The notes beneath the pieces were generated by a model. The model was not told where the DNA came from and searched no databases. It saw only the letters and a list, made by a program, of their open reading frames with translations. DNA of 64,000 nt from Sordaria brevicollis (Eukaryota; Ascomycota; Sordariomycetes; Sordariales; Sordariaceae). Where the stretch lies: positions 496,001 through 560,000 of the forward strand of contig JAUTDP010000009.1 in NCBI GenBank assembly GCA_033439795.1, read 5' to 3'. Positions 42,112 to 52,928 of the stretch are shown here, in pieces; within the stretch, counting starts at the first letter, position 1; each line of letters opens with the position of its first letter. The translations under genes were made by a program, and so were the position numbers.

Positions 42112-43192
42112 TTACGACTTGAACTGAGTCTCGCCAATCATCCTGACAGTCTCCTTCTCATGCTCCCACTTCTCCGGCGTCATAGGCTGAACAGTCGCGA
42201 TGATTTTCCAGCCGGTTGTCGACCACGTCTTGTCGTTGAGCACGGTGCTCATCACCACGTTTTCGACCAGATCCAGCTCCTTCTCGCTGCCGGGCACCAC
42301 CTTGCCCCTCTCGTACTCGACCAAGCGCTGGCGGCTAGGGATGGACACAACGACCTGCCAGAGCAGCTTATCGCCAATGGGCATGATCTTTTGGGATACC
42401 ACGCGCGCCTCCTTGTTGTAGCGCACAAGCTCCCACTTGCAGGTGCGGCCCTTGGGCCTCTGGTGGATGGTGGTCGCGAGCGGGTAGTACAAGGCCGTGT
42501 CGACCAGCCTCTCGAGCGCGTCCAGGTCGCCACACGCGATGGTCTCGTTCATCTGGCGGTGCATGGCCTTGGCCTGCGCGATCAGAGGCCCCTTCTTCAG
42601 CGAGATCAGCGGCTTCTCCCTCCAGCCGGGCTGCGACTGGTACCGGGTGTGTCTGGATAGAATGAAGTCGGTCGCCTTGATGCGGATCATGTGCCAGAGG
42701 TAGGACATGAGCGGCTTGAACTCCCTGGGAAAGCGCGAAAGAGGAGGGATGACGAAGGTTTCTGTTTAGCACACACACACAAAAACACACGTTCGTTAGT
42801 CTCGATATCCATTTTTCATGATCCTTCGTTTTCCCTCCTCTGTCTCTTCCATTTCATTTCTTTCGTTCTGCCTGTGTTCGTGAAGAAAGCATGGGGAATT
42901 GGGGAGAGAAAAAAATATTACCTGGGAGAAGGATAGCAGGAATCTGCGTGTTCATAGCCTTAATCCTGTCTACACTCGGCGCATGTTCCTGGTGTTTCCC
43001 CAAGTGCATCTTCTGGGCCCTGCGAAGGGTCTGATCGACTCTTCTGTTCGTGGCTGCCCTCTTATCTGAAGTAGAAAAAAGAGCCCGACCCATGATCATT
43101 ACTGGCGAGATTGTCGTCGAGGTCGTCGTCGCCTGAGTCGCCAGCGAGCCCGCAGCGCGTGTGCGCAAGCCCACCCTTGTTGCTGCCAGCAT
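42112..43192 (-). CDS. Mitochondrial ribosomal protein of the Mba1/mL45 family
   Basis: Two exons, 42,922-43,192 and 42,112-42,761, join in frame to 306 residues across a 160-nt intron that contains a CA run. The N-terminus is rich in Arg, Ala, Thr and Ser with almost no acidic residues, a typical matrix-targeting sequence. The C-terminal two-thirds match the Tim44/Mba1-like fold seen in mL45: conserved Phe-Lys-Pro-Leu, Arg-Ile-Lys-Ala, Leu-Val-Asp-Thr-Ala-Leu-Tyr-Tyr-Pro-Leu, and a late Trp-Lys-Ile. In yeast Mba1 sits at the inner membrane and docks mitoribosomes for co-translational insertion. In filamentous fungi the homologue is a large-subunit protein at the tunnel exit. The assignment rests on sequence memory. 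The start fits because the signal begins directly at Met. Confidence 0.85.
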
Positions 43193-44266
43193 CTCTAATG
43201 TCTTTTTTTGTCCTTTTCCTCACGGCTGACCGCGGCTCGTTGTGACTTTCGTCTTTCGGTAAGGTGATCGAGATGTTGTGTATGCGCGCGAGGACGACGT
43301 TCGGTGTGACGTCAAGCCGTCGGTGTACGAGATTATTTTTTTTGCGCTGGAGACCGAAGGTGCCGTTCGTCTCTAAATGGGATGATCAAAGCTGGTCAGT
43401 CCCGGCCGGTCGGTATGGGGGGATTGTGGACGGTTGTTCGGAGACGGAGCTCGAAGCGGGAGTTCGGCAGCTTCTTGCGTAACGGGCCCGGCCAGGCAAG
43501 ACCAGCCATGGGCAAATCGGAACCGGCCGAGGAGAGGGACATACTAACCTACAAGTCTAGCATCCACAACTGACGGCGGTCGAGGCGAGCACTGTACCTT
43601 TGCGTGCCGCGCGGAGTCGGACGGGGTCGAACGGGGTCGGAGCTTCAAAATTTCCCACGACGGATATCGGTTCGGCGGGCCATTATTGGAGAATTGAGAG
43701 ACGCCGAATGGCCCCCAAGCATAGCACGCCGCCCGAACGCTGCCCGCTGCGAGCCCATCACCCCGCCTGTGCCGCTCTCCAAGAAAGCTCTCCAATTGCG
43801 CTGACCAATGATCGTCCGTCATCTAATCGGCCTCTTTCGCCAGGGGGACCCCAGCAAGACGACGATGAAAGGGTCTAGGCCTGAAGGGTTGCGGATTGAG
43901 GAGCTGCCATGAGAGGAGCTGCCATGCTACGTCGATTAATGACCTCAGGGATCGCCCGCTTTCCGTCTTCGTGGTTTATGTACACGTTGGAAAGCCACTT
44001 GGTTTCGTTGGTATCCTGTTCGACATTGACACAGCACATCGACTTTTGACTTTGTCGTGCCTTATTATCTTTCTCACACGACAGTTTCCTTTGCACTAGT
44101 TAGGCCAATCGAGGCGTCCCCGTCGAACTAACAGACCCGGTGTTCAACTCCTATTTCAAGCCATCTGCGCGCGCGCCAGTCCATAAAGCCCCCCAGATTC
44201 GAAGAAGAGCAGTTCAACGCGGATCCCTTAGTCTTCGCTGTGTATGGGCAGGAGAGAGACATCTTA
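43193..44266. other. Divergent promoter region
   Basis: About 1.07 kb lies between the divergent Mba1-like and Eos1-like genes and should carry both promoters. A short direct repeat GAGGAGCTGCCATG occurs twice near 43,896-43,926. Nothing else was recognised. Confidence 0.6.
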
Positions 44267-45970
44267 ATGCGCAGCCGAGCAAAGTCGTCCGCACAGCGGG
44301 GAGCGACTCATCATACCTCCAACTTTAATCCCACGACGACACTCGATCGACCCAAGAGCAGAAGCAACGATAGCAACGTCAGCAGCAGCACACACGCACA
44401 ACAACACCCGGCCGCCACCGCACCAGCAACGACGACGACGATAAACGGTAACGGGCCCATCCGCCGTACATCTCAGTTCCAACAAGAACAGCAACAACAA
44501 CATCATTCACAAATACCAGCGGCGCCGCCACCACCCCCTCCGCCACCACCGCCCTACCACCTCCTCGACCATCATCACCCACAATCACCTAGCATAGAAG
44601 CCAACAACAGCTGCAATGCTTATAACAACGCCAACAATGCCTCCTCCTCCCAGACAACGACACCCAAACCAGCAGCAGTGCCGCCCACAGGGCCAACGAC
44701 GGGAGCGGGAGCAGGAGCAGGAGCAGGAGCAGGAACGGGAGCAGGAACAGGAACAGGTACAGCCATCCCGACGGCCACGACAGCAACGGGCGATATGAAT
44801 TACAGCAGCGGTAGTCACAATAACAACAACAGTAACAATAACAAAAACGTTGACATCAAGACAGCCCACTCGTCTCTCCTCCAACCGCGGGTCGCCGTAG
44901 CCCTGGGCGTGCCCAAGAAGTGGCATTTCCTCCTCTGGCTCTGTCGCCAGTCCTCCACCTTTCCTGCGATATGGTGGGGTCTGCCGAGCGCGCTTCGGCT
45001 GCTGGCCATGCTTCACCTGATCGTATTTGGCGGCAGCCCGACGACGTGGCAGCATATTTTCGCGAGGGTGGTGGCGGCTGGTGTAGGCAGGACATCATCA
45101 TCAACCCCACCTGGGGGAGGCGGAGGAGACACAATGGGATGTGGTATTGGTGCTGACGGAGGTGCCATGATGATGGGGAATCCAGACTTTTTGGTGTCGT
45201 CTGGTGCTGCCACCGGTGGTGGTAGTAATACTGCAAATTTCGGGAGTGGGAGTGCTGGTTACATTCCGGTAGGAGTTCCTACTGCAACTGGCTTTTCGGA
45301 CCTCTCCTTTGAGGCGAGGCTACGGTTGACAGAGACATTGCTGGCTATTGTATGGGTAAGTCGCTTTTTGTGAACTTGACGTCCAAGCTAGAGATGAGGA
45401 ATCCATGAAAGCTAAACTAATTCAAAAAATATAGTGCGGCGCATCAGCCTACCTCTCCTTCTTCTTCACAGATAGCCTCATGTCACGATGGTAAGCACAT
45501 CCCTGCTTCCCAGTCCCTTCCTCCCGCCAAATCCTACCATACAATACTAACTCCTTCTTCCTCTCCGTTTCTACAGGCTCGTAAACTACACCCCGCAAGC
45601 GACCATCGTCCGGCTCCTGACCATAACGACCCTCAACGCCTACCTGACATCCCAAATCCTCTACCTGACGGCCGGCTCACAAGACCCTCGACTGCTCCTG
45701 CCGGCATGGGTGATCATCTCGGCAGTGCTGACGCTATTGTATCACATCACGCAGCGCAAGATCAACATCCGCAAGGAGACGAGCATGTCCATCCGGGCGT
45801 TTTCCGTGGCCAGCTTCATCAGTATGGTGGCGTTGCTGGCGCAGGTACACTCGAACCGGACCGACTATCCACAGATTCCTTTGTGGACCTTTGTTACCAA
45901 GGTCTGGCAGGAGTTGGTCAAAGTGGCCTTGAAGATTATGGATTATGGCACTGTTGCTAGAGACTACTAG
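44267..45970 (+). CDS. Eos1-like N-glycosylation protein of the ER
   Basis: Three exons, 44,267-45,355, 45,435-45,490 and 45,577-45,970, join in frame to 512 residues. The first ATG after the upstream stop-free region is used; a GTG nine codons earlier is not a likely start. The N-terminal 200 residues are low complexity: Thr/Ala-rich, a Pro run near 84-97, a Gly-Ala/Gly-Thr repeat near 144-167, then poly-Asn. From about residue 204 the sequence matches the Eos1 family, with several hydrophobic segments, a Trp-rich Pro-Lys-Lys-Trp-His-Phe-Leu-Leu-Trp block and a Tyr-His-Ile-Thr-Gln-Arg-Lys motif. Yeast Eos1 is an ER membrane protein affecting N-glycosylation and oxidative-stress tolerance. 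Its biochemical activity is not known. The long N-terminal extension is unlike yeast. Confidence 0.88.
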
Positions 45971-46534
45971 AATGGGGCCTGTATGGTATGAAGGGTATTA
46001 CTGCTATTTGGTTGGTTGGTGTTAGGAATTGTTTCGATTTTGGAGAATTCGGTCAAAGGGACAACAGCAAGCATCGTACCGGAGTTTGGAGTTGGAGATC
46101 TCGTCCGAAAGAGCAAAGCAGAATCATTAGAAGACAGACATCACAATGTGAGGAGCTGACAAGTCATACGAGTGAAGAGGTATCATGAAGTATTATTGAA
46201 CTGTCAAGACACCACAACCGCTGCGGCATGTCATCATGACGCGCAGGCAAAGTGTGGCCTGGCAATTCATTCAGTTGGACGCTTCCTGCGTATGACGACC
46301 TGAATAAAAAGATCCGCCTCGCTAAGTATAAATCCTCCAACTGTCATCAGTCTACCAACCAAAGCAAGGTAAAGCCGTTTAACCATCCTGGGGTATCATG
46401 TTCATGCGCTGTAAGAGGAGCCCGTAGGCGAAATGCATCGCTTGACGGGTTACGTCAGCGACACGCGTGCCACATGGGCGGCTCCCTGACCCGCCTATCT
46501 GTAGGCAGTGTCTGCGCGACGAGCATGTGAGGCT
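45971..46534. other. Convergent intergenic region
   Basis: This 564-base gap between two convergent genes should hold both 3' untranslated regions. No other feature was seen. Confidence 0.65.
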
Positions 46535-47265
46535 TTAGAAACCGTGGACCTTGATGGTCTTCGCATCGAGACCGAGGCCGTCGTCCTTGTTGGTAAGGAA
46601 ATCCTTGATTTTGGCACGCTGATCACCCTGGAGCTGAATCACGTCGCCCATCTTGGAGTCCTCATCGCCAATGATGGTGCCATTGCAGGCTGCAAGTCAG
46701 AGTTAGTGACAGTCCGACATTGCCAAGTTGGTGATGGACAGGGCATCAAGCACTTACCAAATTCCTTCTTGACGACCTTTAGGATCTTCTTGGCATCAAA
46801 CTTCTTGGGAATACCCTGGACGGTAGTCAAGGTCTTGCGGCCATTGCGCTCTGTTGGACGGTGTAAGTATTAAGCATTAGGCGGCGACACATGTCATCTG
46901 GGATGACGGAGGAGTGACACGTACGCTGAATGCGGATATGGATGTACTCCTGAGTCTGTTTGGTCTGTCCGGAGTCCTCCTCGTCGGCTTCGGCGAAGGG
47001 GTCTAAGATGTGTCGTGTTAGTATAGCTACGCTTTGAGGTGCGAACAAAGGGGGGATGGATGAGTTCGAGTCGCGGTGTGGGAGGGATGGGGGTCCACAT
47101 CGGCCATAGCAGAGACATGACGTGGAGCATCACATCACCGTGCCGTGGTCGCGCCGTCTGGTGGCCGATGCAGAGAGGGGAGGAAGGCCATTGGCGCTAT
47201 GGATGGGTGCGATTAGGTACGATGCGATGCCACGTACCGTAGGTCTTGAGATTTTCGATTGACAT
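46535..47265 (-). CDS. sui1: Translation initiation factor eIF1 (SUI1)
   Basis: eIF1 binds the 40S subunit near the P site and controls start-codon choice. Four exons, 47,238-47,265, 46,925-47,002, 46,758-46,850 and 46,535-46,689, join in frame to 117 residues, the normal size for the family. The first exon is only 28 nt. The protein starts Met-Ser-Ile-Glu-Asn-Leu-Lys. It contains the signature Arg-Asn-Gly-Arg-Lys-Thr-Leu-Thr-Thr-Val-Gln-Gly and the basic Lys-Lys-Ile-Leu-Lys block. It ends with the family's Ile-Gln-Leu-Gln-Gly-Asp-Gln-Arg and Lys-Val-His-Gly-Phe. Introns are GT..AG, and the last has a CACTAAC branch site. eIF1 genes are often autoregulated by start-codon context. The context here (GACATAAA on the + strand, i.e. 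TTTATGTC) is poor, as expected for the family. Confidence 0.96.
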
Positions 47266-48642
47266 AAACTCGAATGTCGCGGGGTACCGGGGGAAAGGGT
47301 TCTGTTGATGGGCGGGAAATGCAGCGACCGACGACTGTGTAGTGTCTCGCTGAGAGGTGTCGGTAGGTTGGGAGGTTGTGGTGAGCTTGTCTCGAAGTTG
47401 CTTGGTCAAAAAAAGTGCCGGCGGAGGCTACTTTTAAATGATAGATGGATGCGGGCGGTGAATGGATGCTGGAGTTGTTGATGGAGAAACGGGGGATTGA
47501 AAGAGGGAGATGGAAAGGGAAGAGGTTGAGGGGAAGAGATAGTGGAAATAGTGGGGCGTCGGGGCCCTCCCGGGGGCGGTCATAGCTCAGGCAACCAGGC
47601 ATCAATTGTTGTCCGCTGGGTGAGGCGGGCCTCGAGCGGGTGAAGTACAGGCGCAGTAACTCACTAGCTGTTTCGGCTGGCTACCACACTGCATTGCGTT
47701 AATCACTACTTAAAGTGAAAATTATGTTCACGCAGCTGGCCCCTTGCATTGGCAATGTTGGTTGCCCTGTTCCTTCCACCGGACTTGACGTTTGCACACT
47801 GAAATCGAATCGTGACGGACTTGGCACGTTTGCCAGCACATTCTAGACGGCAAGGCCTCCATTACTCACCCACGTTAGCCACTGCTGAACTCGTCGCAAT
47901 GATGAAAGTGAAGGTGACTTCAATCCCATCAGATCAATCAAACGTCCAGCAATGCCTCACAGAGAAGGTGCGATTCTTGATAGCGTCGGTAGCCTAGGGC
48001 CTACTAAGGCTGGGGGTACATGCCAAGTCACCCCACCTCGGCCACGAGCATCGCGTCACACGAGACTCTCTGATAACTCGATCCGGTGCAGGTTGGTGAC
48101 GGGTTGGTCATGTTGTGCAACGAGTAGGGGCACAATGGAGCGACTTCCGGGCAACTGGCGCTTTGCATTCAACCATCGTCCTCAGCCCCAGCGGCAACCC
48201 ATCATGACCACCCACCCCAGATCTTGAGAGACTATAACGACCAACATTGCGGTGGCTCTTACTACCGTAGGTACCTGGTATTCTGCGAACCTGCCCGAGG
48301 CTGCTACTAACTAAGAAAAGCTTCATTGAATTATCCCTAACAATGTGAGGCTGACAGGGCTGGGCTGTGTCGACGGAATACGTCAGTTGTAGCGTAGATT
48401 TCCCCTGTTGGGCGTGGACTCCAGGTGGCGGCCGGAAAAGCTGCGGGGGACCCCAGTCCGTGTGTAATCGTCTCGAGACCGCCTGTCAAAACCAATTTTT
48501 GCCTCCATCCCCCCTCCCCTACCTTCGGCTTCTCCGCGCCTTTCACTTCTTCTCCGGTCCATTCTGGGCCCAGTCACTCCAACCCCAACCCAACAGCCAA
48601 CTCTACACCACGGCCTTGCTCCATCAGTGCCGGCAATCCAAC
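47266..48642. other. Divergent promoter region between eIF1 and Trm44 genes
   Basis: About 1.38 kb without a recognisable gene. The Trm44 frame is open back to 48,367 but has no ATG before 48,643, so that part is leader. Small frames at 47.2-47.6 kb overlap the eIF1 leader and show no domain. Confidence 0.6.
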
Positions 48643-50169
48643 ATGCCCAAATTTGCCCCGGAGGAGGTGGCAGCCGATGCTGTCCCGGTCGTTCGGCAGG
48701 AGACCAAGACCACTGGTGAGGAGCCACTAGACTGGCGACCTCTCTTTCGTCATGAGTGCACCTTCAACCCAGTCATCTTTCAAGATGTCATGCTCAACTT
48801 GATCAAGAACCCGAACATCAACTCATCCTGGCTCTTCCGCGCTGATATTCTCCATGACACATCCAAGAAGAACAGCAAGGATGGCTTGAAGACCCCTTCT
48901 TCTGACGTGGGAGACGTGCCTGTCATCCCATCTTTCGATGGCTTTGGCCTTCAAAGATATATGATTCGTCGGCTTATTCCACGGAGCACCATGAGAGACA
49001 AGCCCATGGATCAGACATGTCTCATTTATCAGAGAGAGGGTTGTGATATTGAGGGCAGTCTGCAGAAGCACCTGGTGGTTTATCTCCCCCACGTCTCTTC
49101 AGAGGCCGAAATGCCCTTCTACCATCCTACAGTTCGGGGTATTGCTTTCCATCATGAGTGGTCTCCCGCCGAGTCACGCGGGTCTGTGTCCATCTCCTAT
49201 CTCTACTTTGAAGGAGGCGAGCGTCCTGAGAAGCTCACGAGAACTGCCCTTCACTTGCTTCAAGCCGTATACAAACATGGACAGGGCAGAGCTGACGGTT
49301 ATCAGAAACGGGTGCACCATGATCTCTTGGTCCCGCAGGCCCGCGTGCAAAACACATATACGGCGCTAAAGCAAAAGTACGCCCGCACTCTGATCGGGTC
49401 ATGGGCCGAAAGTACTGATCCTACCAAGCATGTCTTCGAAGACATCTGCATCGCTGCTTTTCTCATCGAGCTGTGGACCGACATGTACGGAAAGAACCCT
49501 TTCCCTGGGTTTGTCGATATCGGCTGTGGTAATGGCCTGTTGGTCTATATCCTGAATCTGGAAGGTTTCAAAGGCTGGGGGTTCGATGCCAGGTCACGGA
49601 AATCGTGGTCAACGTACGGCATCGATCTTAAAACCCCCACAGGTGTCCAGAAGTCACTGCAGCAGCTTATCTTGCTCCCGCCACCTGTTAGCAGGGATGG
49701 ACTTGCGGAGATCTCAAGTGAGGATTTCCGGGCAGAGCTGGTCCATGATGGCCGGTTCCCCAAGGGCACTTTCATCATCTCCAACCATGCCGATGAGTTG
49801 ACGCCCTGGACGCCTATTCTGGCCGCCATCTCCGATTGTCCTTTTATCATGATCCCTTGCTGCAGCCACGACCTCACAGGAGCGAGATTCCGTGCGCCAG
49901 CGCCCAAAGACAAGAAAAAGGCGGACTCTGCGTACTCGTCTCTGGTCTCATGGGTTGCCCAGATCACGGCGGATTGCGGCTGGGTGGCCGAGCAGGAGAT
50001 GCTGAGGATCCCTAGCACGCGGAATGCGGCGATAGTTGGGCGCAAGCGGCAAGGCGACGTGTCAGCCGTTGATATTGGAGCTATCGTGGATCGATACGGA
50101 GGTACTGCTGGCTACCTGGAGACGGTAGTAAAACTGGTCAAGTCTACCAATTTGGATGCGAAGCACTGA
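48643..50169 (+). CDS. trm44: tRNA (uracil-O2'-)-methyltransferase Trm44
   Basis: Trm44 forms 2'-O-methyluridine at position 44 of tRNA-Ser in the cytoplasm. The gene is a single exon of 508 residues. The start at 48,643 is the first ATG in the frame and begins just before the conserved N-terminal Pro-Leu-Phe-Arg-His-Glu-Cys-Thr-Phe. The methyl-donor site Phe-Val-Asp-Ile-Gly-Cys-Gly-Asn-Gly-Leu-Leu is at about 289-300, followed by Gly-Trp-Gly-Phe-Asp-Ala-Arg. A Ser-Asn-His-Ala-Asp-Glu-Leu-Thr-Pro-Trp block comes next, and then Pro-Cys-Cys-Ser-His-Asp at 405-410, all typical of the family. Length is close to the yeast protein. Its stop is 34 bases from the stop of the convergent dioxygenase gene, so the 3' untranslated regions must overlap. 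Confidence 0.93.
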   Translation: MPKFAPEEVAADAVPVVRQETKTTGEEPLDWRPLFRHECTFNPVIFQDVMLNLIKNPNINSSWLFRADILHDTSKKNSKDGLKTPSSDVGDVPVIPSFDGFGLQRYMIRRLIPRSTMRDKPMDQTCLIYQREGCDIEGSLQKHLVVYLPHVSSEAEMPFYHPTVRGIAFHHEWSPAESRGSVSISYLYFEGGERPEKLTRTALHLLQAVYKHGQGRADGYQKRVHHDLLVPQARVQNTYTALKQKYARTLIGSWAESTDPTKHVFEDICIAAFLIELWTDMYGKNPFPGFVDIGCGNGLLVYILNLEGFKGWGFDARSRKSWSTYGIDLKTPTGVQKSLQQLILLPPPVSRDGLAEISSEDFRAELVHDGRFPKGTFIISNHADELTPWTPILAAISDCPFIMIPCCSHDLTGARFRAPAPKDKKKADSAYSSLVSWVAQITADCGWVAEQEMLRIPSTRNAAIVGRKRQGDVSAVDIGAIVDRYGGTAGYLETVVKLVKSTNLDAKH

Positions 50170-50203
50170 TGGGGGGAAACGCCAATGGCTTTGATTGCTA
50201 AAT

Positions 50204-51546
50204 TTAGTCAAGCTCAGGAACAGGCAAGTGATCTACCAGCTTCATTCTCAATCCCAACTTTTCCAGCTCTTCGACAGCCAGTCGGTCCCTTAGTTCCTCA
50301 GTCTCCTGCTTGGTGGACAGCACAAAGTCGTGCTTCAACAGCCAGCTCCCCTCTTTGACGCCATATTCCTTTGCCGTCGCCTCGTCCACCTTTCCTAGTT
50401 CGACCACCAAGCTCATTTTGACGCCAAACACGGCGTCTGATGATTCGTAAGGGTCGCCCTTCAAATACAGAGCGCTAAAGCCAGATATTGCGATTAGCAA
50501 GAGGGATGATAAGGTAGAGAGTGAGGACGAAATGGGGAAAGGAATATACTCACGTAACAAGCGGGTCCCATCCGTCCTTTTCAAACTTGAAATGCACATG
50601 TGCCGGCCTCCACGGGTGACGATTCAGCCTCTCCAGCAACTTGCCCACCGGTCCGTCATGAGGGATCGGGTAGCTGACCGGTTTGATGCCCTTGAACCAG
50701 AACCTACCCTCCTCGTCGCTCTTCATGACGCACCGCTCGCTCGGCGCGTCCCGGTCGGCATGCTGCACGTCATAGTGACCCGAGCTGTCCGTCTCCCAAA
50801 TGTCGATGGTCACGCCGGCAAGAGGGTTTCCCTTGAGGTCCTTGACCGTGCAGAGGGCCAGCATCGGCTCGCCCTCGGGGTCGGAGGTCATGCTGCTGCC
50901 GTTCTCGAGCACTGGAGCGTCGTGCGTGTGGAAGGGACCGAGAACGGATCCCTCGGTGCCGCCGGGAGGCGTGGGGTGGTTGATGTTGTCGACGAGGAGG
51001 GAGAGGCCGAGGACGTCGGAGAGAAGAATGAATTCCTGTGGTTTTTGTCGTTAGCATTAGACGTCATCTGGTTTGCCTCACGGCCCATAGCTTAAGTAGC
51101 CAAAGGTTTCTTCTTCGTCTCCCAGCGTCATGTTTGTCTCTCTTCCCTCTTCAGTGTTACCCTTTCACGCGCCAGAAATTCTTCACAAGTCCTAACAAAA
51201 TGCCGTCTCCCGCTCAAACCTCTCCTTCAATGCATAGAAACGTGCAATAAACATGTCCTCAAATGTCAAAAGTCCTGCTAAAACTCACATTCCTAACATC
51301 GCTACATATCTTGCCGCAGCTGATCAGGAACTGAAGAGCGGCCATCCACTCATCCGAGCTCAGCCGGGTCTCGCGCGCAAAGTCATGAAGGTGCGTAACC
51401 AGCCGCGCCATGAGGTATTTGAGCCGCGCATCGGACGCCTGCGAGTTGATCCGGATTGTGTTGGGCGTGATGTTGTCGATGGTTAGGTCGAGGAGTGGGG
51501 GGAGGTTGGCGGTCGGGCTCTTGTTGTTGGTGGTGTTTTCCGTCAT
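50204..51546 (-). CDS. Intradiol ring-cleavage dioxygenase (catechol or hydroxyquinol 1,2-dioxygenase)
   Basis: The enzyme opens catechol-type rings between the two hydroxyls using non-haem Fe(III) and O2, feeding the beta-ketoadipate route. Exons 51,289-51,546, 50,554-51,035 and 50,204-50,474 join in frame to 336 residues. An N-terminal helical dimerisation region (to about 110) is followed by the beta-sandwich: Thr-Glu-Gly-Ser-Val-Leu-Gly-Pro-Phe, then Trp-Glu-Thr-Asp-Ser-Ser-Gly. The four iron ligands are visible as Tyr174, Tyr208, His232 and His234 (Arg-Pro-Ala-His-Val-His). There is no signal peptide, so it should be cytosolic. Catechol versus hydroxyquinol preference cannot be decided by eye. 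A TATA-like sequence lies 260 bases upstream. No other aromatic-degradation gene is nearby. Confidence 0.92.
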
Positions 51547-52928
51547 TGTGTCGTTGTTTTGTATAGTCTGCTGTTTCAGTGTCCTTTATGATTCTGATTG
51601 GGAATTTGGGAGGTCTATTTTTCGACGTCAGAAGTGTAGATCAGGCAAGGAGTTGTCTCGATGCAAATGTGATTGTGGTTTATTGAGGAACAAAGAAGAG
51701 AGGCAGAGGAGAGTATGAACAGAAACCCTCGAGGTACGAAAGTTATAATGGGTAAGTTATGAGGCCCTAGATTTCAGTTTAGCCTTTTGCTCACAATCTC
51801 GGGTATATATAAACCGGCCGGCGATGAACACGGACAGACGTGACGCAATCACGGGGTACTACCTTTCTTTCTACGCTAACTAGTCTGGCATTTTGAGGGG
51901 AGTGTCCACGTTGTTCCAGCCAGTTAATCTTGCTGCATTACAGTTATGAGATCGACAAATCTCACCGCTTTCAGGTACCGAAACGTTCTGAAGGTCAAGA
52001 ATGTTTTTGAGGGAAAGTTGCATTAGACCGATCTGACTATGTTCCAACAAATCACTTATAAAGCAGTTACCAAGCCGCGTAGTGGTTCCGTTGCTTGGAT
52101 CTTGGCTAGGGGTTTCGCTGATCGATCGTTAAAGTATGGTTTAGAGGTAAGTTCGTCGATTGCTTACACCGTAGATTGTCGCCAAAATTACATGGTCAAT
52201 GTTTATAGACTCATCCTGTTACATGCGAACATGTGTTTGTTTGATTCTCCCTTATGCTTCATTGCTCCTAGAAGGTTAGTCAAATACTTCCAACTGAAGT
52301 CATCTACCCCTCTATCATAGGCGCTATCTACCCCATGGGGCATATCCGCTGAACCCCTCCATCCGTTCCCGGACCAGGGGTAATAATGTGGGGACACCAA
52401 GGAGGGGAATGCCTTCAACGTCGGGGCATGGTGGGCGGCGGCTCGGGAGTCGGGAGTTGGAAAGCGCCGTACCGCATGCAATGCACAGAGATCTTGATCG
52501 TTTTGCTTTTAGGGACCACTTTCTTCCTACTCTACCTACATCCAAAACTACCTTAATCAGACTCTGACTTCATCACAACTTGCTCCGTCCATCCATCCTC
52601 TCCTCAAATTCCGAATCAGAAGAAACCACCACAGATACGGATGGCTATTACACTAAAAAGATATCTTAACCCGTCAAGTCTATGTCTTTCACAAAATCTC
52701 CTATCTTCGTTTGACAAAGTTCGTCTAATGTCCTGCCCTCTCTATGGTCGTAAAAAGTTATGTGAACGAGTGTAAGAAATAGCCTTCTTCCGCAAACGCC
52801 GTCGCCGACATTCCCATGCAAATGCAACATATGCTAGATGATGACAGGCCGAAAAAAAGCTATATTAAAAAGAAAGTTGAGTTTCCCATCTGTCTTACAT
52901 CCACCCATCTTGCCCCCCAAACAAACTC
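51547..52928. other. Intergenic region with promoter of the dioxygenase gene
   Basis: About 1.4 kb. It includes the probable dioxygenase promoter (51,547-51,850) and the 3' region of the membrane-protein gene. Small frames at 52.0-52.6 kb show no domain. Confidence 0.6.
51803..51813 (-). promoter_or_regulatory. TATA-like element upstream of the dioxygenase gene
   Basis: GGTATATATAAAC lies about 260 bases upstream of the dioxygenase start codon and reads as TATATA on both strands. TATA boxes are common in regulated fungal genes. A long leader would be needed, so this is tentative. Confidence 0.35.

Noticed and set aside
47059..47080. GAGTTCGAGTCGC, resembling a tRNA B box
   Set aside because: No acceptor stem or A box at the right distance; it lies in the eIF1 first intron.
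48367..48642. Upstream extension of the Trm44 frame
   Set aside because: It has no ATG (only GTG) and the family homology begins after 48,643; it is leader sequence.
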